Origin: Acidobacteriaceae bacterium
GTDB lineage: Bacteria > Acidobacteriota > Terriglobia > Bryobacterales > Bryobacteraceae
Direction of reading: 5' to 3'
Length of the DNA stretch: 64,000 nt
NCBI GenBank assembly: GCA_020247055.1
Contig: JADCJL010000133.1
Span: 1-64,000, forward strand
Numbering within the stretch: the first letter of the stretch is position 1; each line of letters starts with the position of its first letter. Positions 1 to 8,394 of the stretch are shown here, one piece after another. Made by a program: the position numbers and the translations under genes. The notes beneath the pieces were generated by a model. The model saw only the letters and a program-made list of their open reading frames with translations, searched no databases and had not been told where the DNA came from.

Positions 1-2
1 AG

Positions 3-1298
3 GCGGCGCAGAACACGGCGCAGGTATTTCTCGGGGTGAACCTGAAGTGCGCCAGCTGCCATGACTCCTTCATCAACCACTACAAGCTGAAACAGGCTTA
101 CGGCATGGCGGCGCTGTTCAGCGAAGAGCGGGAGCTCGACCTCTATCGCTGCGATGTGAAGACGGGCGAGAAGGTGGGGCCGCAGTTTCTGTTTCCGGCC
201 GTCGGGCCCCCGGTGGGTGAGAACCGCCGCGCGGATGCCGCCGCGCTGTTCACCAGCCCGAAGAACGGGCGGCTGGCCAGGACCTTCGTCAACCGGATCT
301 GGGCCAAGCTGTTCGGGCGGGGCATTGTCGAGCCGGTGGATGACATGGACGCTGAGCCTTTCAACACCGATCTGCTCGACTGGCTGGCCGTCGAGTTTGC
401 CCGCGACTATGACATTCACCGGCTGGTGAAGCTGATTCTGACGAGCCGCGCCTGGCAGCAGCCGGCCGAGGCCAACCTGACGAGCCAGTTCCGCGGCCCG
501 CTGCCGCGGCGGTTGACGGCCGAGCAGGTGGTGGACACGCTGTCGGCGATTACGGGCGAGTGGCGAGTGGTACAGACCGACACCTCCGCGCGGTTTGCGC
601 GGGAGTGGGAGATGCGCAGCACGGCGCTGACGCGCGCGCTGGGCCGGCCGATGCGGGACCAGGTGATTACGACGCGAAACGCAGAAAGCTCCACGCTGCA
701 GGCGCTTGAGTTGGTCAATGGGACGACGATCCACCAACAGCTACGGCGCGGGGCGCAGCGTCTGGTCGGCATGCTGCCGGCGCCGCCGCCGAGCTTGTGG
801 GACAGTGCGGGTTTGCGCCGGGAGGGTAAGCGCCCGTTCGAGGTGCAGGTACGGGGGCCGGAGCTGCATTTCTTCGTGGACGACATCGGGAGCTTCGACC
901 CGGAGCGGACGGTGGTGCGTTGGCTGGACGTGCAGGTGGACGGCAAGCCACTGTCGGTGGAAGGAAAGCTGGGGGCGGTGGTGAAAGTAGCGATTCCGCC
1001 GGGCGAACACCGGTTGACCGGGGCGCTCGAGTTGGACGTTTCGGGCAAGCAGAGCGACATCAATAGCGCTGTGCGCGGCTACATCTTCCCATCGGCGCCG
1101 GACCGGAACCTGCTGGCGCGGATTACGGATCCGCCGCCGGTGCCGCTGCGCAAGCCGGCGCAACTGATCGATGACCTCTTTCTGCAGACGCTGGGCCGGG
1201 CGCCGGCGCCCGCCGAGCGGCAGCTGGCGCAGCAGGCCGAGGTGGAAGATCTGCTGTGGATTTTGCTCAATCATCCGGAGTTTCAGTATGTCGATTGA
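3..1298 (+). CDS. PSD1-type DUF1549/DUF1553 protein, 5' partial
   Basis: The reading frame is open to the left edge, so only the C-terminal part (about 431 residues) is seen. The first visible residues carry the NLKCASCHD segment (CxxCH) typical of the end of DUF1549, followed by the DUF1553 core with FVNRIWAKLFGRGIVEP and WLAVEFARDYDIHRLVKLI. The family (often called PSD1) is large and secreted, is common in Planctomycetes, Verrucomicrobia and Acidobacteria, and has no proven biochemical role; the CxxCH motif may or may not bind heme. The stop overlaps the start of a DUF1501 gene by 11 bp. This pairing is nearly invariant for the family, so the two probably act together in the envelope. The family call is firm; the function is unknown. 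Confidence 0.9.
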   Translation, partial: AAQNTAQVFLGVNLKCASCHDSFINHYKLKQAYGMAALFSEERELDLYRCDVKTGEKVGPQFLFPAVGPPVGENRRADAAALFTSPKNGRLARTFVNRIWAKLFGRGIVEPVDDMDAEPFNTDLLDWLAVEFARDYDIHRLVKLILTSRAWQQPAEANLTSQFRGPLPRRLTAEQVVDTLSAITGEWRVVQTDTSARFAREWEMRSTALTRALGRPMRDQVITTRNAESSTLQALELVNGTTIHQQLRRGAQRLVGMLPAPPPSLWDSAGLRREGKRPFEVQVRGPELHFFVDDIGSFDPERTVVRWLDVQVDGKPLSVEGKLGAVVKVAIPPGEHRLTGALELDVSGKQSDINSAVRGYIFPSAPDRNLLARITDPPPVPLRKPAQLIDDLFLQTLGRAPAPAERQLAQQAEVEDLLWILLNHPEFQYVD

Positions 1299-2688
1299 TC
1301 GCCGCTTTTTCCTTCGCCACGGGGCCGCGGCCACCCTGGCGGCGCTGCACGGGGCGAGTCCGCGCCTGGTTTCGGCTCCGCGCACGGGCAAGGCCGACAG
1401 CATGATTCTGCTGTGGATGGCCGGCGGCATGGCGCAGACCGAGACGTTCGACCCGAAGCGGTACACGCCGTTTTCGACGGGTCTGGCGAGCGACCGCGTG
1501 CTCTCGACTTTTAAGCCGATTCCCACGGCGGTCGACGGGGTGCAGATCTCGGAAGGCCTGGAGAAGATCGCCGGGGTGCTCGACCGGGGGACGCTGATCC
1601 GGTCGCATCGGGTAGGTGATTTGGGCTTCATTCTCCACTCGCGGCATCAGTACCACTGGCACACGGGCTACGCGCCGCCACAGAGCGTGGCGTGTCCGCA
1701 CTTCGGGGCGTTTGTGGCGCGGACGCTAGGCAAGAAGAACCCGGACATACCGGCGTTTCTGTCCATCGGGCAGAATCTGGAGATTGGCGGAGAGTCCGAC
1801 GCGGTGAAGGCGTTTCATACCGCGGGGTTTCTCGGCGCTGAACACGGACCGTTCCACATTGTGGACCCGCGGGATGCGGTGGCGGTGACGCGGCCCAATG
1901 AGTTGATCGGGCAGAGCCGGTTTGCCAGCCGCCGGGAGCTGTACCGGAAGATGCTGGCGGCTTCGCCGATCGGGCAGGGAAGTGATGCGCAGAAGGAGAG
2001 CTTTCTAAACTCGCTCGACAACGCGCACCGGCTGCTGACCTCGCCGGCGGCCAAGGCGTTCGACCTGTCGCTTGAGCCGGAGAAGAGCTACCGGACTTAC
2101 AACACGTCGCGGTTTGGGTTGGGCTGTCTGCTGGCGCGGCGGATGGTAGAGGCCGGGGCGCGGTTTATTGAAGTCACCACCGAGTACATCCCGTTCCGCT
2201 TCTGGGATACGCACGAGAACGGGCATGCGCGGGTGGAGGCGATGAAGCGGACGATTGATGCCCCGATTGCGCAGTTGATCCTTGACCTTGAGCAGCGCGG
2301 ACTGCTTGAAAAGACGCTGGTGGTGGTGGCGACCGAGTTCGGCCGCGATATGATGACCGAAGGCAAGCCGGGCCTGGAGGTGAAAAACCAGGTAACCGTG
2401 CCCGAGGTGATGACCGAGACCAAGCACTACGGCATGCACCGGCACTTTACGGATGCTGTGAGCGTACTGGCGTTTGGCGGCGGCATCCGGAAGGGATTTG
2501 TTTACGGGGAGACGGCGCCGGAGCGGCCCTGCAAGACGATCAAGGATCCGATCGGGATTGAAGACCTGCACGCGACGCTCTATTCGGCTCTCGGGATTGC
2601 TCCCGATACAAAATACGAAATCGAACAGCGTCCGTTCTACGTCACTAAGGATGGCAAGGGCAAGGTTCACGACCGGCTCTTTGCCTGA
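1288..2688 (+). CDS. DUF1501 family exported protein
   Basis: A 466-residue protein of the DUF1501 (sulfatase/alkaline-phosphatase-fold) family. The ATG at 1288 gives an N-terminus MSIDRRFFLRHGAAATLAALHG-like, with an arginine pair and hydrophobic stretch that reads as a Tat signal; an in-frame start further upstream would lie inside the preceding gene and destroy this signal. Later family segments are LLWMAGGMAQTETFDPK near residue 40 and LVVVATEFGRD near 350. The start overlaps the PSD1 gene stop, implying translational coupling. In other genomes the two families almost always sit together. No substrate is known. Confidence 0.92.
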   Translation: MSIDRRFFLRHGAAATLAALHGASPRLVSAPRTGKADSMILLWMAGGMAQTETFDPKRYTPFSTGLASDRVLSTFKPIPTAVDGVQISEGLEKIAGVLDRGTLIRSHRVGDLGFILHSRHQYHWHTGYAPPQSVACPHFGAFVARTLGKKNPDIPAFLSIGQNLEIGGESDAVKAFHTAGFLGAEHGPFHIVDPRDAVAVTRPNELIGQSRFASRRELYRKMLAASPIGQGSDAQKESFLNSLDNAHRLLTSPAAKAFDLSLEPEKSYRTYNTSRFGLGCLLARRMVEAGARFIEVTTEYIPFRFWDTHENGHARVEAMKRTIDAPIAQLILDLEQRGLLEKTLVVVATEFGRDMMTEGKPGLEVKNQVTVPEVMTETKHYGMHRHFTDAVSVLAFGGGIRKGFVYGETAPERPCKTIKDPIGIEDLHATLYSALGIAPDTKYEIEQRPFYVTKDGKGKVHDRLFA

Positions 2689-2696
2689 ACAACATC

Positions 2697-3275
2697 ATGA
2701 CTTCTATTGCAACTCAGCTCGGCGATGACGGTGAGACCAGCCTGGTCGGGGGGCAGCGGGTGTCGAAGGGCGCCTTGCGCGTAGAGTCCTACGGCACGGT
2801 GGATGAATTGAACGCCGCGTTGGGTTTTGCGCGGTCGATCTGCGGCGATGAGGCGATTGGGGCGGCAACGCTGGCGATTCAGCGGGAGTTGTTTCAGGTG
2901 GCGGCGGCGTTGGCGACGCCGGCCGGGGCGCGCAAGGGCCAAGCGCCAGTGACGCAGGCGATGGTGGACGGATTGACGGCGCAGGTGCATGCGCTCGAGG
3001 CGGTGAGCGGGCTGCTGAGTGACTGGTCGGTACCGGGCGGCGACCCGGCGGGGGCGTTCTACGATCTGGCGCGGACGGTGTGCCGGCGGGCGGAGCGGTG
3101 TGTGGTGCGGCTGGGCGAGGAGGAGGAGTTGGCGCCGCACGTGCTGGCGTACCTGAACCGGCTGAGTGATCTGCTTTGGCTTTTTGGCCGGAAGCTGGAG
3201 GTGGAGGCCAAGGCGCAGGCGGCTTTGCGGGAGCTAAACGATAAGCCGGGGCCACGCTGGTCCCGGGCCTGGTAG
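2697..3275 (+). CDS. PduO-type cob(I)yrinic acid a,c-diamide adenosyltransferase
   Basis: A 192-residue corrinoid adenosyltransferase that moves the adenosyl group of ATP to cob(I)alamin, giving coenzyme B12. PduO/ATR landmarks are all present: an N-terminal DDGETSLVGGQRV (ATP loop), RVESYGTVDELNAALG, a WSVPGGDPAGAFYDLART segment and YLNRLSDLLWLFGRK near the C-terminus. The length fits the family. It starts 8 bp after the DUF1501 stop, so it may be cotranscribed, though no functional link is obvious. No cobalamin riboswitch is seen upstream. The enzyme could serve salvage or the last steps of synthesis; other B12 genes are outside this window. Confidence 0.93.
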   Translation: MTSIATQLGDDGETSLVGGQRVSKGALRVESYGTVDELNAALGFARSICGDEAIGAATLAIQRELFQVAAALATPAGARKGQAPVTQAMVDGLTAQVHALEAVSGLLSDWSVPGGDPAGAFYDLARTVCRRAERCVVRLGEEEELAPHVLAYLNRLSDLLWLFGRKLEVEAKAQAALRELNDKPGPRWSRAW

Positions 3276-3328
3276 GGGGCGATAACACCTAGACAAGGTG
3301 TAACGAAAACATTACTTGTTTACAGCCT

Positions 3329-3356
3329 CTTGCAATCTGTTCCGGGTCTCTATACA
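3329..3356 (+). promoter_or_regulatory. Candidate sigma-70 promoter before the aroF leader
   Basis: CTTGCA at 3329-3334 and TATACA at 3351-3356 are separated by 16 bp and lie in an AT-richer patch than the surrounding genes. Transcription would begin near 3363 and read a structured leader before aroF. Inference from consensus only. Confidence 0.5.
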
Positions 3357-3362
3357 CTAGGA

Positions 3363-3510
3363 ACAGATGTCAGCTCCGGTGCACAGCTTTCCGTCGTTTC
3401 GATTTTGGCGCTATTGCCGCATCGAACGAGTGGCGTTGGCCCGGCGGTAGGACTCGAAAGTTCTAAATTCCCCAAACCAACCCACTCGCAAGAGTGGGTT
3501 TTCGTGTTTT
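3363..3510 (+). ncRNA. Candidate structured leader or small RNA upstream of aroF
   Basis: Between the candidate promoter and the terminator lies about 145 nt with no convincing ORF and visible structure. TCGTTTCGAT (3394-3403) pairs with ATCGAACGA (3421-3429) with one bulge, and inside it GGC (3407-3409) pairs with GCC (3416-3418). No run of aromatic codons is present, so a ribosome-mediated attenuator peptide is not supported. It could be a cis-acting attenuator or riboswitch for aroF, or an independent sRNA ended by the terminator. I do not recognise a known RNA family. Confidence 0.4.
3479..3510 (+). terminator. Intrinsic terminator 41 bp before aroF
   Basis: A perfect 9-bp stem, AACCCACTC (3479-3487) and GAGTGGGTT (3492-3500), closed by a GCAA tetraloop and followed by TTCGTGTTTT. 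It sits upstream of the aroF start, so it either ends a small RNA or acts as an attenuator that controls aroF. The 3' end of the adenosyltransferase gene is more than 200 bp away. Confidence 0.75.
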
Positions 3511-3551
3511 CGGGAGATCCATTTCCAGTTTAGTTGAGGCAGGACAGACCC

Positions 3552-4601
3552 ATGATCATTTCGATGAAACTCCACAGCACCAAGGAAGATATTGAAGCCG
3601 TATGCGACCGCATCCGTCACTTCGGTTACAAGATACATGCCATTGAGGGAGAGGAGCGCTGCGTGATTGGCGTGGTCGGCGTCGGCGATGTCACTAACTG
3701 TCTTGAGTCGCTCGAGGCGATGCCGCAGGTGGAGAAGGCCGTGCGGATCTCGGCGCCCTACAAGTTTGTCTCGAAGGAGTACAAGTCGACGCCTACCGTG
3801 ATCACGGTGCGGACGCACGCCGGTGCGGTGGAGATCGGCGGTGATGAGTTCGTGATGATGGCCGGGCCGTGTTCGGTCGAAAACGAGAAGCAGATCATGG
3901 AGTCGGCCTACGCCGTGGCCGAGGCCGGGGCGAAGGTGCTGCGCGGGGGGGCTTTCAAGCCGCGGACCTCGCCCTACGATTTTCAAGGGATGGAAGGCGA
4001 CGGCCTGAAACTGCTGGCCAAGGCGCGGGAGGCGACGGGCTTGGCGATCATCACCGAGGTGATGGCGGAAAAAGACGTGGATCTGGTGGCCGAGTACGCG
4101 GACATTCTGCAGATTGGGGCCCGGAACATGCAGAACTTTTCGCTGCTGAAGCGGCTGGGCAGCTGCGGCCGTCCGATCATGCTGAAGCGCGGTTTGAGCG
4201 CCCAGATTAAAGAGCTGCTGATGTCGGCTGAGTACATTGTGGCGCACGGCAACCCGAACATCATGCTTTGTGAGCGGGGCATCCGGACGTTTGAGACAGC
4301 CACGCGGAACACGTGCGACATTACCGCGGTTTCGGTGCTCGATGAGCTGACGCATCTGCCGGTGGTGCTCGATCCGTCGCATGCCGTCGGTAAGCGCAGC
4401 CTGGTGCCGGCGTTGTGCCGGGCGGGAGTGGCGATTGGCGCCGACGGGTTGATTGTCGAGACGCATCCGTGCCCCGAAAAGGCGGTCAGCGACGGGGCGC
4501 AGAGTCTGACGCTTGATCAGTTCCGGAAGATGATGAAGGAGCTGACGCCTTACATTGCCCTGTGGAAGAATTCGCGAACGGCCGAAGCGATCGCCGTTTA
4601 G
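3552..4601 (+). CDS. aroF: 3-deoxy-7-phosphoheptulonate synthase (DAHP synthase)
   Basis: Catalyses the first step of the shikimate pathway: phosphoenolpyruvate plus erythrose 4-phosphate to DAHP. The 349-residue protein has an N-terminal ferredoxin-like domain (about residues 1-75), the regulatory domain seen in the Thermotoga-type enzyme, then the TIM barrel with [46 protein letters not shown] and [13 protein letters not shown]. The ATG at 3552 is preferred over a TTG at 3534 because the ferredoxin-like domain starts at once with MIISMKLHS. The ferredoxin-like domain suggests feedback inhibition by an aromatic amino acid. The structured leader and terminator upstream suggest additional transcriptional control. 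Confidence 0.96.
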   Translation: MIISMKLHSTKEDIEAVCDRIRHFGYKIHAIEGEERCVIGVVGVGDVTNCLESLEAMPQVEKAVRISAPYKFVSKEYKSTPTVITVRTHAGAVEIGGDEFVMMAGPCSVENEKQIMESAYAVAEAGAKVLRGGAFKPRTSPYDFQGMEGDGLKLLAKAREATGLAIITEVMAEKDVDLVAEYADILQIGARNMQNFSLLKRLGSCGRPIMLKRGLSAQIKELLMSAEYIVAHGNPNIMLCERGIRTFETATRNTCDITAVSVLDELTHLPVVLDPSHAVGKRSLVPALCRAGVAIGADGLIVETHPCPEKAVSDGAQSLTLDQFRKMMKELTPYIALWKNSRTAEAIAV

Positions 4602-4618
4602 TGTTGTAGGCTGGGGCG

Positions 4619-5536
4619 ATGCGTTTTCGCTGGCAGAACTGGATGGCGGCCTTCATTCTGGTGGCCGCCTGCGTGGGGGTGGGCGGCGGGGTGGTCTGGT
4701 ACCGTTCCCGGTTGCTTCCGACGCTTGCGGAGCGGATGGAGCGGCTGCCGGCGGGAGCGAGTGCGCTGTATCTGGATCTGGCGAGTATGCGCCAGACCGG
4801 TTTGCTGGCGCTACTTTCGGGGCAGAATGTGACGGAAGACCCGGACTACACCGCCTTTGTCGCTTCGACCGGATTTGATTACCGGGCGGACCTCGATTCG
4901 GCGCTGATCGGGTGGGCGGGGGCCGATGTTTACATCCTGGCGACGGGCCGGTTTGACTGGAAGGCGATTCAGGCCCACACGGTGCGGTCGGGCGGCAGGT
5001 GCTGGAACGGGGTATGCCGGATGCGGGCGTCGACGCCGTCGCGGATGGTTTCGTTTGCGCCGTTGACCAACGGGATGATCGGGATGGCGGTATCGACGGA
5101 TGAGTGGGCGGTGGTGAAGCTGCAGAACAAGGCGCCGAACCGGCTGGCGGCGCCCGATGCGGTGGTGTGGGCGGGCGGTTTGGGGCGGAACTGGCGGGAG
5201 AGTGAGTCGCTGCCGGCGGGGACGCGGTTGTTTGCCAAGGCATTGGGCGAGGCCGAGGTGGTGACGCTGGGATTACACGCGGGGACGGCGGGGGCGGAGG
5301 TGCGGCTGCGGGCTGAGTGTGCGAACGAGAGTGCGGCCGGGGGGGTGGAGAGCCAGTTGCGGGGGGTAACGGAGGTCTTCCGCAAATATCTCGAAAACGT
5401 GCAGCAGAGGCCGAACCCCGAGGATTTAAGCGGCATTCTGACGAGCGGGACCTTCGCCCGGGAGGGTACGGTGGTGACGGGGCGGTGGCCGGTACAGCGC
5501 CCGTTTTTGGAGAAGTTGCTGAGCGGGCAGCTGTAG
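4619..5536 (+). CDS. Hypothetical membrane-anchored protein
   Basis: A 305-residue protein of unknown function. Residues about 9-28 (MAAFILVAACVGVGGGVVWY) form one membrane anchor, so most of the protein should be periplasmic. The rest has the look of a globular domain with repeated small hydrophobic segments (ALYLDLASM, YILATGRFDW, GMIGMAVSTDEWAVV) and two close cysteines (RCWNGVCRM). It begins 17 bp after aroF and is followed 11 bp later by a PfkB kinase, so the three may share a transcript. No family is recognised. Confidence 0.75.
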   Translation: MRFRWQNWMAAFILVAACVGVGGGVVWYRSRLLPTLAERMERLPAGASALYLDLASMRQTGLLALLSGQNVTEDPDYTAFVASTGFDYRADLDSALIGWAGADVYILATGRFDWKAIQAHTVRSGGRCWNGVCRMRASTPSRMVSFAPLTNGMIGMAVSTDEWAVVKLQNKAPNRLAAPDAVVWAGGLGRNWRESESLPAGTRLFAKALGEAEVVTLGLHAGTAGAEVRLRAECANESAAGGVESQLRGVTEVFRKYLENVQQRPNPEDLSGILTSGTFAREGTVVTGRWPVQRPFLEKLLSGQL

Positions 5537-5547
5537 CGGCGGGGCCG

Positions 5548-6417
5548 ATGCGGTTACTCGTGCTGGGCAGTCTGGTGTGGGATGCGCTGGCGGGTCCGGT
5601 GGAAGGGTTGGAGTGGGAGACGACGCGGTGGGTGGAGTCGCTGACGACCGGCCTGGGCGGCAACGGCGGCACGACGGCGTACACGTTTGCCCGGTTGACG
5701 CGCGGGACCGGGCACGGGGTGGCGCTGCTAAGCGCGCGGGGAGACGACGCGGCGGGCGAGTGGCTGGAAAAGGGGTTGCGCGAAGCCGGGGTGGATTGCA
5801 CCTGGCTGCAGCGGCTGGCCGGGCCGACGGCTTCGACCGTGGGGGTGTTCCATCCCGACGGGCGGCGGCAGCTGTTTCACCACCCCGGGGTGAACCGGGA
5901 TGCGGCATTTTCCCTGCCGGAGGGATTTGACCATCTGCATGTGGCCAATCCGTTTGCGCTGCCCGATGTCCGCCGCCATGCGGCGGCGCTGCTGCGGGAG
6001 GCGCGGGTGCGCGGGATGGGAACGTCGCTCGATCTGGGCTGGGACCGGCTGGGGGAGTGGGGCGCGGTGGTCGCGCCGTGCCTGCCGTATACGGAGGTGT
6101 TGCTGGCGAATGCGGAGGAGGCGGCGCGGGTGCCGGGGCCGTATCCGTGTCCTGTGGTGGTGAAGCGAGGGCGGGAGGGATGTACCGTGGAGGGCGCGGC
6201 GGTCGAAGGCTTTCCGGTGGCTGCGCTGGACTCGACCGGGGCGGGGGACTGCTTTTGCGGGGCGTTTTTGGCGGCGCGGGCGCGGGGTTTGAGCATCCGG
6301 GAGGCGGCCCGGAAGGGGAACGCCGCCGGGGCGTTGAGCGTCCGCGTGGCGGGGGCGACGGGCGGATTGCTCGACTGGGAGCCGATGGCGGACTGGGCGG
6401 CTCAGTTCAGGAAGTAG
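5548..6417 (+). CDS. PfkB-family carbohydrate kinase
   Basis: A 289-residue sugar or nucleoside kinase of the PfkB/ribokinase family. The N-terminal glycine motif region reads TTGLGGNGGTTAYTFARL. The C-terminal signature DSTGAGDCFCGAFLAA supplies the anion hole and catalytic aspartate. The ATG at 5548 begins MRLLVLGSLVWDAL, the expected first strand; a longer in-frame extension would run through the previous gene. The substrate cannot be told from sequence. Its 3' end overlaps the convergent mqnC gene by 16 bp. Confidence 0.9.
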   Translation: MRLLVLGSLVWDALAGPVEGLEWETTRWVESLTTGLGGNGGTTAYTFARLTRGTGHGVALLSARGDDAAGEWLEKGLREAGVDCTWLQRLAGPTASTVGVFHPDGRRQLFHHPGVNRDAAFSLPEGFDHLHVANPFALPDVRRHAAALLREARVRGMGTSLDLGWDRLGEWGAVVAPCLPYTEVLLANAEEAARVPGPYPCPVVVKRGREGCTVEGAAVEGFPVAALDSTGAGDCFCGAFLAARARGLSIREAARKGNAAGALSVRVAGATGGLLDWEPMADWAAQFRK

Positions 6418-7442
6418 GTCCGGTAGAGGGTATCGCGCTGCTTGGGGAGGAAACCGGCATCGCGAATGATCCGGCGGAGATCCTCTTCCGAGGCGTGGAA
6501 GTTGGCGCCGGCCTGCGAGACGACGTTCTCTTCGAGCATGATGCTGCCGACGTCGTTGCCGCCGAAGCGGAGGCCGAGCTGGCAGACCTTGAGGCCCTGG
6601 GTGACCCAGGAGGTTTGGATGTTGACGATGTTATCGAGGAACAGGCGGCAGACAGCGAGGGTACGCAGGAACTCGACGCTGGTGGCTTCTTCCTTGACGA
6701 AGCGGCCGAGCGAGGTATTGTCGCGTTGAAAGCTCCAGGGGATGAAGGCGGTGAAGCCGCCGGTTTCGTCCTGGAGCTGACGGAGAACGTTGAGATGGTG
6801 CACGCGGTGGGCCAGGGTTTCGCCGCAGCCCCACATCATGGTGGCCGTGGTGCGGACGCCGAGCTGGTGGGCGGTGCGGTGGACGCTGAGCCACTCCTCG
6901 GTGTTGCACTTCAGGCGGGCGATGCGGTGGCGGACCTCGTCGTGCAGGATTTCGGCGCCGGCGCCGGGGATGGAGTCCATGCCGGCGTCGCGGAGGCGGG
7001 CGATAGTGTCGCGGAGGGAGAGGCCGCTGATCTGGGCGATGTTGAGGATTTCGGGGGCGGACAGGACGTGGAGGTGGATGGGGAAGCGTTTCTTGATCGC
7101 GGTGAAGAGCTCTTCATACCAGGTGATGGGGAGATCGGGGTGGAGTCCGCCCTGCATGAGGACGCCGGTGCCGCCGACGTCGAGGGTCTCCTGGATTTTC
7201 GTGAAGATGACCTCGTGGGGGTGGACATAGGCTTCGGCGTGGCCCTTGGCGCGGTAGAAGGCGCAGAAGCTGCAGTATTCGGTGCAGACGTTGGTGTAGT
7301 TGATGTTGCGGTCGATGATGTAGGAGGCGATGTTGTGGGGGTGGTGGCGGCGGCGAGCGGCGTCGGCGGCCATGCCGAGGCCGATCAGATCGTGGTCGGC
7401 AAACAGGGAGAGTGCTTCGTCGGTAGAGATGCGGTGGCTCAT
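6402..7442 (-). CDS. mqnC: Cyclic dehypoxanthinyl futalosine synthase
   Basis: A radical SAM enzyme of the futalosine route to menaquinone; it cyclises dehypoxanthine futalosine. The 346-residue sequence has the 4Fe-4S motif CTEYCSFC (Cys53, Cys57, Cys60), followed by AFYRAKGHAEAYV. Other family segments are GGTGVLMQGGLHPDLP, SIPGAGAEIL and WSFQRDNTSLG. It overlaps the upstream mqnA by 4 bp (ATGA), so the two are one operon and translationally coupled. Presence of MqnA and MqnC indicates the futalosine rather than the MenFDHC pathway; mqnB, mqnD and mqnE must lie elsewhere. Confidence 0.96.
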   Translation of the reverse strand: MSHRISTDEALSLFADHDLIGLGMAADAARRRHHPHNIASYIIDRNINYTNVCTEYCSFCAFYRAKGHAEAYVHPHEVIFTKIQETLDVGGTGVLMQGGLHPDLPITWYEELFTAIKKRFPIHLHVLSAPEILNIAQISGLSLRDTIARLRDAGMDSIPGAGAEILHDEVRHRIARLKCNTEEWLSVHRTAHQLGVRTTATMMWGCGETLAHRVHHLNVLRQLQDETGGFTAFIPWSFQRDNTSLGRFVKEEATSVEFLRTLAVCRLFLDNIVNIQTSWVTQGLKVCQLGLRFGGNDVGSIMLEENVVSQAGANFHASEEDLRRIIRDAGFLPKQRDTLYRTYFLN

Positions 7443-8215
7443 AGGCTGAGGGCGGGTTCGAGGGAGGCGGCTAGTTGGAGATAGGCTTCGAGGCCCTGCA
7501 ACTCGCGCGGGCCGATAGTAAAACGGATGTGGTTTTGGAGGTACTCGCGGACGAGGCCGCGGGGGAGACCGCGGCGGTCAGCCTGGTGGTCGATGATCTC
7601 GGGGAGGCGCTCCTGGCCGTAATGCCAGGAGCCGTCAAAAAGAGCCGGAGCATCGGCGGGCAGCCGGGGCCCGGCCCAGCGGGCGAAGACCATGGGGAGG
7701 CCGGTGAGATCGTGCCAGACGGCGCCGAGGTCGAGCGATTCGTAGGGCTGGCGTTCGGGTTGGACGCGGAGGGCGGCATCGCCGATCAGGAGGGCGGCGT
7801 CGGCTTCGGCAAGCATCGAGGGCAGGTGGGGCCGCATGGCGACACATTCCGGTTCGACGCCGAAGCGTTCGCGCAGGAGGATCCGGGTGAGCATGACCGA
7901 GGTGCGGGAGCCATGATCGACGGCGAGGCGGCGGATTTGCGTCCAGGGGATTTTGGTGAACAGGAGGATACTGCGAACCGGTCCTTCGCAGGCGATGCCG
8001 GTGCCGGGGACGGCGGGGAGGTTCTGCCGGGCGGCTTCGATAACGGGGAGGAGGCCGATGTCGGCGGAGCCATCGCGGAGCCGTTCGGCACACTCGGAGG
8101 GAAGACAGAACGATAGGTCAGCGGCGTGTTTTTGCGGACCCTGTAGCATGCCCCAAACCAAAGGAACGGTGTTCAAATAGCTGACAGCGGCGACGCGAGG
8201 CTTGGACTGGGACAT
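7439..8215 (-). CDS. mqnA: Chorismate dehydratase
   Basis: Catalyses the committed step of the futalosine pathway, removing water from chorismate to give 3-[(1-carboxyvinyl)oxy]benzoate. The 258-residue protein has the periplasmic-binding-protein-like fold of the MqnA/MqnD family, with VAAVSYLNTVPLVWGM at the N-terminus, DIGLLPVIEA, DHGSRTSVMLTRILL and DAALLIGDAAL. No signal peptide is present, as expected for a cytosolic enzyme. It is the first gene of the mqnA-mqnC operon and diverges from the NHL-repeat gene across 179 bp. Confidence 0.95.
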   Translation of the reverse strand: MSQSKPRVAAVSYLNTVPLVWGMLQGPQKHAADLSFCLPSECAERLRDGSADIGLLPVIEAARQNLPAVPGTGIACEGPVRSILLFTKIPWTQIRRLAVDHGSRTSVMLTRILLRERFGVEPECVAMRPHLPSMLAEADAALLIGDAALRVQPERQPYESLDLGAVWHDLTGLPMVFARWAGPRLPADAPALFDGSWHYGQERLPEIIDHQADRRGLPRGLVREYLQNHIRFTIGPRELQGLEAYLQLAASLEPALSL

Positions 8216-8394
8216 GAGACTACTTTCATTGATGATAGCGAAGTGGCGCGGCGGTGCACTGTCTTGCGGAATTCGAGCGAGAAAACCCTTCGATTTCGCT
8301 CACTTCCTATCAAGTGTTATCCTCATTTTGCCGATGGTCTCAGGTGGAAGTGGTCTCAGTCTGCGGCTTGTCCGGAGGCCGTTTAGGGAATCCT

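Noticed and set aside
6057-7484. 475-codon open frame on the plus strand opposite mqnC
   Set aside because: Low-complexity Gly/Ala/Glu translation antisense to a clear radical SAM gene; a shadow of high GC content.
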